This document shows positions 25,415-35,750 of a DNA stretch of 64,000 nucleotides, in pieces (the first letter of the stretch is position 1; each line of letters opens with the position of its first letter). The notes below the pieces were generated by a model. It was given only the letters and a program-made list of their open reading frames with translations, did not search any database and was not told the DNA's origin. Origin of the DNA: Struthidea cinerea. Its lineage: Eukaryota > Chordata > Aves > Passeriformes > Corcoracidae. Location: positions 7,864-71,863 of the forward strand of contig VZTI01004079.1 of assembly GCA_013397865.1 (NCBI GenBank), read 5' to 3'. The translations under genes were made by a program, and so were the position numbers.

Positions 25415-26690
25415 TTACTGCCCACTGCCTCTTCTCCTATTGCTCAGCACCTCTGAGCAGAGCCTGGTCCCTCCTCTGGCCCCTCCCTGCAGACACTGAC
25501 AGACATTGATGAGGTTGCCTCTCAGTAGTCTCTTCTTGAGGCTGAACAGGCCCAACTCTCTCATAAGAGAGATTCTCCTGTCCCTTGATCTTTGTTGCTC
25601 TCCACTGGACCTGCTCCCAGAGTTTCCGGTCTCCGTTGTACTGAAGAGCCCAGAACTGGGCACAGCTGTCCAGATGTGGCCTCCCAGGGCTGAGTAGAGG
25701 GGCAGAATCACCTCCCTCAACCTGCTGGTGATGTTCTTCCTAATGCACCCCAGGACACCATTGTCCTTCTTGGCCACAAGGACACACTGCTGGCTCATGG
25801 ACAGCTTGTTGCTCACCAGGACCCCTAGGTCGTTCTTCACCGAGCTGCTTCCCAGCAGGTCAGCCCCCAGCCTGTGCTGGTGCATAGGATCATTCCTCCT
25901 CAGGTGCAGGACCCTGCATTTTTCACTTGCTGAATTTCAGATTGTTCTTCTCTGCCCATCTCTCCAGCCTGTTGAGGTCCTTCTGAAGGGCTGCACAACA
26001 CTATATGGAATTAACCACTCCTCCCAGCTTTGTGTCATCAGCAAACTCGCTGGAGAGGCACCTGCCCCTGTCTCCAAACCATTGATGAATGAGTTAAACA
26101 ATACTGGGCCCTGTATTGATCTTTCTGAGGCACCGTTAGTGACAGGGCTCCAACTAGACCACTGTGCCACTGATTACAACCCTCTGGGATCCGCTGTTCA
26201 GCCAGTTCTCAATCCACCTCACTGTCCCTTTATCTAATCCACACTTCCTGTTTTCCTATGAGCATATTGTGAGAGAGGCAGTGTCGAAAGCCTTGCTGAA
26301 GTCAAGGTAGACGATATCCACTACTCTCCCCTCATTCAACCAGGGAGTTGTTTCATTATACAAGGCAATCAGGTTGGTCAAACATGATTTACCTGTAACG
26401 CTGACTGCTCCCAATCACCGTCTTGTCTTGTGTGTCCTCCATACTGGAGGACAGATGCCCTCCAGAATGAGGCACTCCATCACCTCTCCAGGGAAGTTGA
26501 GACTGTCTGGCCAGTACTTCTCTAGGTCCTCCTTTTTGCACTTTTGGAAGACTGAGGTTACATTTGCTTTCTTCCAGGTCTCAGGCACCTCTCCTGATCT
26601 TCACAACCCTTCAAAGATAATCATGAGCAGCCCCACTTGGATGTCCACCAGCTCTCTCAGCACTTGTGGATGCATCCCATCATGGGCATG
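25415..26690 (-). pseudogene. CR1 pol (ORF2) remnant: reverse transcriptase and C-terminal region
   Basis: Degenerate coding remnant of the CR1 ORF2 protein, whose intact form supplies endonuclease and reverse transcriptase for target-primed retrotransposition. Seen here: the N-terminal RT segment (DGMHPQVLREL, then EVPETWKKANV), the FINGL segment that precedes the active site, FADD with both catalytic aspartates retained, and a 157-codon open stretch (25415-25885) covering the conserved C-terminal block. FINGL (26089 downward) and the 25885 frame share a phase, but FADD lies in another phase, so there are at least two compensating indels; a stop follows FADDTKLGGVVNSI. The endonuclease is absent through 5' truncation. 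It is not functional. Confidence 0.9.
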
Positions 26691-29600
26691 GCTTTCTTGT
26701 CTCTCTCTCCTTCTCCCCATAAAATTTCTGCCCATCTCTGTCATGTGCAATGGCCACTCATATCTGCTCTAGTGCACACTCATCCCCTCCATGGCTTCTC
26801 ACAAATTTGGCAGAAAAATTATCTAGAAAAATACAGGGTAGTCTTCTGCTGAGATGGGTTCTGCTTCTTCTTCTGCAGAAGGGTTCATTCAGTGCCTGAG
26901 CTGGCTCAAGAGACGATATCACCTGGAATGGGTATGAGGAGTGACAGAGTGAAAAAACAGGAAGGGATGGGATGGGGTGGGATAGAAGAGACTTAACCAT
27001 GTATAGAGGTGCAGTCTGAGTCTAATTTATGTCCACGATAATTTGTAGGAAAGCTGGGTTTCCACACTTTTCTATTCAAGACGAAACATAAAAGCAATCT
27101 GAAAACATATCAGCAGAAATCACAGCTCTTGACACTGCTTCAGTCTTTGCCAAAGCAAGGTCTGATAGAGGGAAAGCGTGCTTTCTTGTGAGATGGTACT
27201 GGTAGCTGTTCAGCAGAATCCAAGAGGCACTGATGCTGTGTAAAGAGTACCTGTCCATGTTCCCATTAATTTTCTTCCTTGCAATTCCCACCATCAGTAA
27301 ACTCAGTGAAAGTTCTTGCACTTGTTCAGATGGAGCCCCTAAATAATTTGCATTGTGCTTCCCCCTAAAAGTTATAAGAATAGAAGTCTGTACAAGACCT
27401 TTGCCAGACATAAATACTCTGGTTTTGCTGAGTTAGGAACAAACCATATTTCTCTGTGTGTATTATTTACTAATTTGAATTACTTGACTTTCTCCTTAGG
27501 ATTTGGATCCAAACTTTACTGGTTTCAATCACAGATAAAAAAAAAATTGGCTTCTGCTCATTTTATCCCCAAGGTAAATCTCACAAATGTGTTTTCAGTT
27601 CTCAGGGAATCTTCAGTAAGAGTGCTGAATTACAGGCCTGTTGCTTCTCTGCAGTTAGGAAGGCTATCAGTGAAGCATAAACCAAGTTGCCACAAATTAT
27701 CTAATTGAAGTCAATTTGTCAGTGCTATACTGGTACAGATAAAATATTTCCTTTGTATTTTTACATCTGTGATGTACTCATCAGATACCTCTGAAGCATG
27801 ACAACCCTCCTGTTTGGGATTAGGACTATCTGGGACATATTTTCAGCAATTTATAGACAAATTCCCTAAGAACTTCCACAGAAAGACTGTTAGCTAGTAT
27901 TGTGGTATGCCAGCAATGGGAACCATCCTTTCTGGACTTCAGTATAAGTGAGTCAGTAAAAAATTTTGTTTATGATGAGTCTGGGCAGAAGAGCCGTGGA
28001 AATGAGGAGAGTTCCTCTTGTGTGGGATCAAGTAGACAAGAACTTCTAAAACAGCTGAAGCTGGGCACATGAATTGCTTTCCTGTATATAGTTTCCCCTG
28101 TTTTTGTTCTTACTCTTGCACATATCTGCTGCCACCTGTGAGTCTCAGCTAATTTACACCATTTTTATCTTTTTCCTGTAGATTAAATACCCGCAACAAT
28201 CCTGCAAGTTCTGTTGCCAGCTCAAGTGGGAAAATCAGTTATTAGGACAGGATATAGACAGGTGGATTGCATGTATCTATAGAAATGGCCTTATTTGAGG
28301 TGATCTTGAACCACGGTTTTAATTGATTAACACTGTTGATTAATTAAATGTCACTTACTATGCTTCTGCTCTATTATTCCATATTAATTTTCTTTTTTCC
28401 ATTTCAGTTCATGTTGTTGCAGTTTGAACTACTTGTTATTTACTGTACTGTTGTGGTAAATTAAGGCAAGAATATCCATCACCATCCCTGTAGAACATCA
28501 CCTTAAATGGCTGAACAGAGCATGAAAAAATGATGATTGAATAACTAGTGATTTCTGCTGAGAAAGGGACAGAAAATTCCTACCTGAACATGTAGGATCA
28601 CCACGTTTTGTATTTGAATCTGCTTTCCACAATGACAGAAAATTCCCTCTGAAACTAAGGAAGTTGCCTTTTATTTTTCTAGTACAATGGAATTTATGTT
28701 CTGCATCTGTTATGGTGACTTTTTGCTCAGTGTGTTGGGACATGTCTCACTGTATCATCAACTGTCAAGTTTTTTCAATAGACTTGGCCATGTTCTGTTC
28801 TGAAATAGAGAAAACCTGAAGTAACACCAGTGAAAGGACACAATTTGTGAGGTTCAAATGCTTTCAGGATTTGCTTCTTTTACAATCAAATTATAATAAA
28901 TTAGGAGGCCCTGTACCATTGATATGCTAGGGAAAAACACCCATCTCTCAAGCATTGTGAGAGTTATCGTCCTGATAGCAGAGCTTTGGATATGTCTTTG
29001 CATAGGTGAGGTTTTCTGAGTATAGAATAACATTCTCTGGCTTATAAGTCTCTACACTTATGTCAAAGAAAACAGGTTAAAATAAACCATGAAAACCTAT
29101 GATAAATGCCTCTTATGCAATTGGTCCTTCACAAGAGTCACTTTCCCAAATACAGTATTAAGGGACAAGCCCAAATGCTTCCTTAGTGTCCTGAGAGAGG
29201 TCTTCAACAGTAGGACTGTGTCACTGAAATCAAAGAAGAGGCTGACCCAGGATCTGTACAGGAAGGAGATGCAATGTTACTTTGTCCTGATTTTGTAAGG
29301 TCTTTTGAGGTAACATCTAAGAAATAGATTCAAGCCTATTCATCCACTGGAAGAGAATTCCTACTGCTTTCCAGCACTTTCATCTTCTATTACTTTCCCA
29401 AGCAGGCTATTCTAGAATAAAGTAGAGAGTGTAATAGAAAGTCTAAGAGCCTGTAAAAAGTCTGCCAGCTTTCAGCTAAGTTTTAGAATTCCTGGAGTGA
29501 TACTCAGAGAAAACACTGCATGGGGTTTTCTACAGCGACATGAGGGCAATGCTTCACTTCTTTCCTTAGTACCTTGGTTCATGAGGTCGGAAACAGACTT

Positions 29601-32600
29601 TCCCACATTTACCTGTGCAGGAGATGAGGGCACATAAAGTAAATGTCAAATTTCTTCCTTTAACTGTGTTTTCTGATTGTCTACACTTGAAATAAGAAGG
29701 AAGCTTAGAGTTCTACATTCCTTTGTGTAACAAATTTACATTGAACTGTGGGAATGTGGTGCTGTTTTTCTTCCTGTAGGCAGGGTAGGTAACTCATGGT
29801 GGCATCCCATCTGCGGTTAAAGGTCCAACCATTACTGCTTGTAGACTGCTAAGTAGGAGGTTTTCCTTCAAATTAGAGAGAATGGAGAGTCAAATCTGAG
29901 CCTTGAACATCCTAGGAATGATTGCCTAGGGACTCTGCTCTGCATCCCAACGTTTGTAAAAGTTAATTATAGTTGGTTTTAATTTTCAAGTCTGTTATTC
30001 CAACAGCACTAAAGGGGGTAGCTGTCATTTTGTGTATGCATCTCTGACAGTTTGTCAGATAGTTCGCTTTTATCAACTGCAGTATATTTGCTGTAGCAGA
30101 ATTCATTACAGTGTCGAAAAAAATCTCTCAGGTTATCAAAGGAAAAAAATGCTAAACCCAACTGCCCCGAAACAGACAACATAATTTAAAATTAAGGATG
30201 AGAGTGGCCAAATAATTTGGATGTGAGCAACTTCTTTGTGACCTACTTTCTTCAGAGAACTTTTTACTGTAAAGTAATCTTTTCACTGTCAGTTCCTCAA
30301 CATTATCAGTGTCATTAATGCATCCTTCCCACCAGCAATGCAGTAACGGATTTTGCTGATGATGCTGCTTCTCAGAGCTCCCAATGACTCATTGTCTGAA
30401 ATGTTCTGATAACTGAAGAGACCATATCCAAAACCCCTTCCTGTAAGTAAACTCTGTCCAGTTCCAGCACTGGACCTTGACACATGATGTGTGCAGAACA
30501 TATAATTGTATATTTAATTAGATGAGAAGTTTTAGTAGATTGGACAGAGGTATGTAAAATTTAGCCATTTATTTCTTCATTGCTGTCTTTAAATTTGGTG
30601 AAACTGTGGCTTCTTTATATTGATCTTCTCTTTGTCATACACTGTATTTAAAAAAGCATTCAAAAATTTCTTCCTTTACCACTCATTTTGAACCTATTGG
30701 CATCTAACATTTATCTTCAGTTTTCCCAAGATCAGTATAAACCCACCCCTCTTGAGTCAGTCCGTTAATCTGAAAGATTTGGTTAGTTTCTCTGCATTTT
30801 GTTCCACTTCATCTTTTTCAGTCAGTTTACAAGCAAGTATCTGTAAACCAATTAATCTCTAAACCAGTTTGAGCAACTCCTCTGAACCAAGAGGCCATGG
30901 TAGCCTTCATCCATAAAAGTGTGACCCAGGTACCTTCACCTATGTTGATAAATTAATCTCAGAAAGACTATTTCTGCAATAAGGCTTTAGCTAGTAGCAA
31001 GAGTAGTACCATGTGACTTGAAAGAGATTGCATATCTTGCACTATAAATACTTTAGATAAAGTATCTTAACTGGTGACACTTTGATGTGGAAATCTGTTC
31101 TGTTACATCCTCACAGACTACTGCTCTCACTTCTGAGATTATTATTTTTAAATGAAAACTGTAGAGAGAACCTAATGAGGCTTTACAGCTCAGCTTCCTA
31201 GCAAATGAAAGATAATTTTTGGACCTCTGACTACTTTATTGATAATTTAACCATGGAGATTTCCAGATAACAATGAAACATTTTAATTCAGCACAAATTC
31301 TAGGATTTACCTAGGCTTTGAAGACCAAGAAAAACCAAACCTTCAGTCATTGTTAAGAAGAAATTTAGAAATTATGGCAAGGAATTTCACTGCAGCATTA
31401 GTCACTGTGAATGTTGACATAAAACATGAATGGCAGACCTCTAAAAGGCTTAGTGTGAAGTTGTTGGAATGGTATTTTAGACTACTTAAGAACTGGGTGT
31501 ATTTGTTTTTTTTGTTTTTTTTTTTTTTTTTTTTTAATTTGGAACATACAGATTCACCAAAATCTAATCTGCCTGTAAGAGAACTCACTGATTTCAGTTT
31601 GTTTCACCTTTCCATAATGTATTTTTAAGGGGAAAAAAAAATTAAAAATTGGTTTGAAACATTTTTAAAAAGTTTTTGTAAAGCCTTTAAGACAAAATGA
31701 GTTTGAAATAATATTGTTATTTTATAACATAAACTATTATAAACAACATGTAAAATTTCAAAACTAGTGGAAAACCCTGTGATAACCCACCCTGATCGTG
31801 GGCACGATTTTTTGTTGCTGCTATTGAAAATTTAAGTGCTTCCTGATTAAAACAGGGAAAAATCTCAAAATTACATCTGAAATCTTAATTTGTCCTCTTG
31901 AGGAAAAAACCTGATCTCTGAGATATGTGAATATCTATATATTCTTTTAAATAAGAAACTAATAAAAGTACTATTCTTTATCTTAAAAAAATACTGAGAC
32001 TATATATCAGTTAGCTCATTATCTTCTGGTAACAACCCATATTGATTAGGAAAGCAAGCTGAGTCTAGAGGAAAAAGGATTAATAAGAGGACTTTCTATT
32101 AATAGTAACATAGCAGTAATAATAGAAACAAGATTATCTCTAGATTTTCTACGTATAAACTGATACTGAAGGCCTGTTAGAACAGTTTCTTTTTAAAAAA
32201 AATATATTATTCTTCTCTTAATATATCACTGTTTTTACGGTTCTCATCCCTTGAATGCATAGGGTAGTATGAATTGTATTTTTTTCCTAAGGTATCAAAA
32301 TACTATTAAACATGACAATAGAGGAAGGATCTACCATCCATGAAGAGAGTCAAGAACCTAGACATGCCTCTGTATTTGCTCAACTACATTTTTATGCTAT
32401 CTAGTGATGAACTAAAAATAGCGGAACACCCTGTCACATGAGGGACCATAATGAATTCTGTTCAACAGGCCCATACTAATGGTTTTTTTCCTTGTGATTT
32501 TCATTAACAAAACTAACAAAGATTCTAAAGCAAAATATGTAGTATGTACACTTCTAGTGTAATTTAGAACATAATACAAAATACTTATTTCCTAGCACTC

Positions 32601-33239
32601 TTTAAACTTGCTAAAAAGGTTTCCCAGTGCATTGTTCAAATGAAGAAAGTAAATACAAGAATTAGGCTGGGCACAATAAGGTGACATTAAAAAAATGTTG
32701 CTACTGAGTTTGGGTTAGACTGGTGGCACATTCCTGAAGTGACTCTGGCTTCTGATAGGTACCCATATTTAATTATATATGTGCTTGAATACACAATCCA
32801 CAAGGATGGAGTACACATTCCTTGCTTAACAGCAGGATGGAAAGAGCCTGACAGAACTTAAAAGCAGTATCTGTAAATATAGGATGGAACGTGATATAGA
32901 ATATAATCGACATAAGTACACTGTAGAATATGTGACTTAGAATCAGAACGCAACTGGATATGGCAATAATGTATAAGGGACATATATCTCTGGATTTGGG
33001 ATAATAATAATAGTAATAATCCTCAAAAGGAGAAGAATTATAGGGGGAATAATACTAAGTATGTCATTTCACTAATATTGGAAACAGCTTAAAAGTCTAT
33101 TTGTATCAGAAGCCACTACTGAATTTAATCTGGGATTTTAGTATATACATATGTATCCGAATATATGTGAGTGTATGTGTACAAATGTGTAGACATTTTT
33201 GTGTATTTTTGTGGTTTTTTAATTTATGTAGACATACAC
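26691..33239. other. Non-genic stretch between the CR1 and the LTR
   Basis: About 6.5 kb with no recognised gene. Open frames at 27076-27411 (minus) and 27355-27708 (plus) overlap and show no domain. A 21-base T tract occurs at 31515-31535. Near 32990-33020 there is a short AATAAT-rich patch. The immediate right flank of the CR1 (26691-26900) may hold a further, too diverged part of that element. Confidence 0.5.
31515..31535 (+). repeat. Poly-T tract (T21)
   Basis: A run of 21 T preceded by TTTTTTTTG, giving an almost pure T block of about 30 bases. No retrocopy could be recognised next to it. It generates spurious poly-phenylalanine or poly-lysine open frames on the two strands. Confidence 0.85.
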
Positions 33240-33328
33240 TGTTATGATCCAGTTTTAAGGTTCTTAGAAATGCCTCTGCCCGAATTAAGGTGCAAACGGG
33301 ACCATATGCCAGTGACAATAGTAAGGGT

Positions 33329-33334
33329 TTTATT
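33329..33334 (-). promoter_or_regulatory. LTR polyadenylation signal AATAAA
   Basis: Reads AATAAA on the minus strand, about 200 bases downstream of the TATA box at 33533-33542. The spacing fits an LTR in which transcription starts just after the TATA box and ends after this signal. The (GA)n run lies between the two. Confidence 0.5.
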
Positions 33335-33347
33335 TGATGGTAAATAT

Positions 33348-33370
33348 GAGAGAGAGAGAGAGAGAGAGAG
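33348..33370 (+). repeat. (GA)n dinucleotide repeat inside the LTR
   Basis: A pure GA/AG run of 23 bases within the putative R region of the LTR. It creates spurious charged (RE) and (SL) open frames on the two strands. A C11 homopolymer at 33502-33512 lies nearby. Confidence 0.9.
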
Positions 33371-33532
33371 GGAAAGGAGTAGAAAATAGGTGGGGGGACA
33401 GAAAGAGTGACAGGGACAGAATAAGGAAAATATCACCACTCTGTGGATCCCAGAGATGCTCCGTCAATCCTCTGCAGCTGGTCTTCTTGGTGGTGAAGGC
33501 GCCCCCCCCCCCAAAAGCATAGAATTCGATGG

Positions 33533-33542
33533 GTTTATATAG
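33533..33542 (-). promoter_or_regulatory. LTR TATA box
   Basis: On the minus strand the sequence is CTATATAAAC, a good TATA box, placed at the edge between the GC-rich U3-like block and the R-like block. A core promoter of this kind is expected in an LTR. Whether it is still active cannot be judged from sequence. Confidence 0.5.
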
Positions 33543-34062
33543 CCTGGAGCCAGGCGGCAATGTCCCCCTGGAGGTGGGGTGGGCAGTCTCTGACAGCAGA
33601 CTCCGGGTCTGTTGCATCACGCACAGTCCTGTGGGGCCGAGCCTCTCACGTGAATGTCCCGTGAAAGTCCCGTGGATGTGCCCTGTGGGGCTGGGGGTTC
33701 CACAGCTGGGCCAGTTTGCGCAGTCGGAGGATGGGTGTTCAGTGCCTCTGACCAGAGGTTACGCCACACACCCGGAACCTCCTCCTCCCGCCTCGGCTGG
33801 GGGGAGTGTGTGTAAGCCTGGCTTCCGTGAGCTGTGCTCGCCCCCACCCCAAACTCAGCGCAGCTGGTGGCTCTGGCCTTTTGTGGATGCATACCTTTCC
33901 CTCAGCCTGAGGTGACTGAACAATGCGTTTCCCTTTATCTAATCAGCAGTTTGACTTTGGGTTCAAAGTCACAGTCTTCAGAGAGGCTTCTTCAGCTGCA
34001 GCTTCTTTGTCATGAACAAAACTTTCGATGTTTGAGGCATGAACTGTTTTCAATGTGTGACA

Positions 34063-35468
34063 TGCACACAGTTCAAAAGCTGATGCAACAGCTGAACACT
34101 GGGGATATTTCTGTTGTGTTGATTTTTCATAACATATGCATTTGAAAAGAAGTTTTTGTCATTAATAGAAAAGAAGAAAATTGTTGTTCTTTAAAGAAAC
34201 TACAGACCAGGCATGGTTTTGAAATAGTCAGCAAAGATTAAAAGAGTTCAAATGGACAGTCCAGAACCTGTGATCATCCAGATCTGAACTGAATATTCAT
34301 CAACAGCTGAAATTTGGAAAAGATGACATAACTTGCCCTGCAGGCTCTGTGCCGTATTAATGCATTTTATCAATTTGCTGTCATTTTTAATATTGATCTA
34401 CAGGAGATACTTTTACACTTTAGGTAATTTTCAGATCATTCCAACAAATACGATATAATGACTATTAACTTAGTTCAGTTTTTATCACTTCTCAAGTGAC
34501 AATGAAGCAGACCCTACACTGTTATTTAACTTTGTTTGTCTTCCCATTGCTGTTGACCATTTATTTACTGTATTTTACTTTTTTACTTATTTATGTGCCG
34601 GCATTTACACATTTGTGTTATTTCATAAAGTATTAAATATGGTTTTGGACACATCCAAGACCTGCCTTGTAGCAAATTTACAAAATATTAGTGCATGGGA
34701 ATATTTAGAAGGCCACATAAATTTAACTTTGTTTAACAGCTGAACTAACCCTCTACAAATTAATTGATGAACACTTAGTCTAACACTGTCTGGGGCCAAG
34801 TGTATATTGTATTTCTTTAGTAGAAACAATATATAGTATCATAGTACCTTTCACTCCGCAGAAATTATTCTTACACTAGTTAAGAATCACTCTGTGTGGA
34901 TTAATTATAAGTATTAATAATTATAAATACTAATAATGATAGCAATTTCTGCTAGGACAGGGAGAGGATGCTATCAGGTGACTGAAATAAAAAAAGTATA
35001 AATTTTTTTGCTAAGATCCTTCACATCTTTCTTTCAAATGCATGTTTCAAAACACTCTTGAACGGAGTCCTAAAATGAGAAAACCTGTCCCCATAATTTC
35101 CATTTTCCATGGTATCTACAGAACTAATTGTCATCTACTTGTAAAGGTTTGCTCTGTTGTGCCTATCCCAAATCCTATTAAGATTAAAACAAATCATATC
35201 AGCTGGTCCTAGCTGAGTAGCTGATGCTACATCAATTTAATATAACCACACACGTTTGTTCTTTAGCCCAAGTTGTGTTTTGCACAATCTTCACACTGAA
35301 ATTTTTGGCTGTTGAAGATTCGCTGAATAATATTCCAGTTTCTGAAATACAAACAGTCTTTCTCAAGAGAAACTGATTCTGTTTAAAGCCATTTTCTGTA
35401 TAAATTGTTATCCCCAGAGAATGAAGAGTACCTAAGGTTTGCAAAAGCATGAAACCAGTCACAGACAC
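34063..35468. other. Non-genic AT-rich stretch
   Basis: No gene or transposon was recognised. A short imperfect direct repeat of TAATTATAA-type units lies at about 34900-34935. Confidence 0.45.
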
Positions 35469-35750
35469 CACAGAATCACAGGGTGGCTGAGGCTGGAAGG
35501 CACCTCTGGAGATAACTAGTCCAGATTGCTGCTTCAAGGAGGGTCACCTAGAGCAGATTGGACAGGAGCCTCTCTAGTTGGGTTTTTTCCTCTTCACAAC
35601 TTTTCTGGGCAACCATTTCCCATGCTTTACTCCTCTTAGAATAACAAAAAAGTTTATTTTTAAACAGAATTTCCAATAATTCTGTTCATGCTCATTCCTT
35701 GGTGACTGGTAGCTGGGCATCACTGAGGAGAGTCTGGCTCTATCATCACT
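35469..35750 (-). mobile_element. CR1 LINE 3' fragment, minus strand
   Basis: It starts at the left with CACAGAAT and then follows the CR1 3' UTR closely: GGCTGAGGCTGGAAGGCACC, TCTGGAGAT, GGGTCACCTAGAGCAG, and TTTCTGGGCAACC, and further right GGGCATCACTGAGGAGAGTC and TGGCTCTATCATC. Several small indels and substitutions, plus an inserted-looking T/A-rich part near 35640-35690, show it is old. Only the last 280 or so bases of an element remain. Confidence 0.85.

Larger units (their letters stand above)
25174..26690 (-). mobile_element. CR1 LINE retrotransposon, 5'-truncated, minus strand
   Basis: This is the largest transposon in the window. The 3' end is at the left, marked by four perfect copies of CACAGAAT (ATTCTGTG on the element strand), the hallmark of CR1. 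Reading leftwards on the minus strand, the pol ORF shows EVPETWKKANV (about 26560-26592), then a KKED and PGEVMECLIL-like stretch, FINGL (26075-26089), the catalytic FADDTKL box (FADD at 26034-26045), and a C-terminal part with KNDLGVLVSNKLSMSQQC (within 25415-25885). The 5' part (5' UTR, ORF1, endonuclease) is missing, as usual for CR1. The right edge is approximate: the upstream RT segment DGMHPQVLREL is still legible near 26650-26690, and beyond that similarity fades. Frames are broken, so the copy is dead. Confidence 0.95.
33240..34062 (-). mobile_element. Probable solo LTR of an endogenous retrovirus, minus strand
   Basis: A GC-rich island in AT-rich surroundings with LTR architecture on the minus strand: a TATA box (TATATAAA, 33533-33542), a poly-A signal AATAAA about 200 bases downstream (33329-33334), and a GC-rich upstream region (about 33545-33900) fitting U3. 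The proposed ends begin TGTTAT and end TGACA on the plus strand, giving TG...CA termini with a shared TGT on each strand. The flanks TACAC (33235-33239) and TGCAC (34063-34067) match at four of five bases, consistent with a 5-bp target duplication. No internal retroviral coding region adjoins it, so it would be a solo LTR formed by recombination between two LTRs. The family was not identified; the right edge is the less certain one. Confidence 0.6.

Noticed and set aside
25067..25499. Two overlapping plus-strand open frames of 116-129 codons
   Set aside because: They lie antisense to the CR1 3' end; part of the peptide (repeated SQNHRI/TESQNH) is just the octamer tandem translated.
33334..33915. 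Several overlapping open frames on both strands in the 33.3-33.9 kb GC-rich block
   Set aside because: GC-rich composition lowers stop frequency; the block has LTR architecture and the frames contain (RE)n or (SL)n from the GA repeat.
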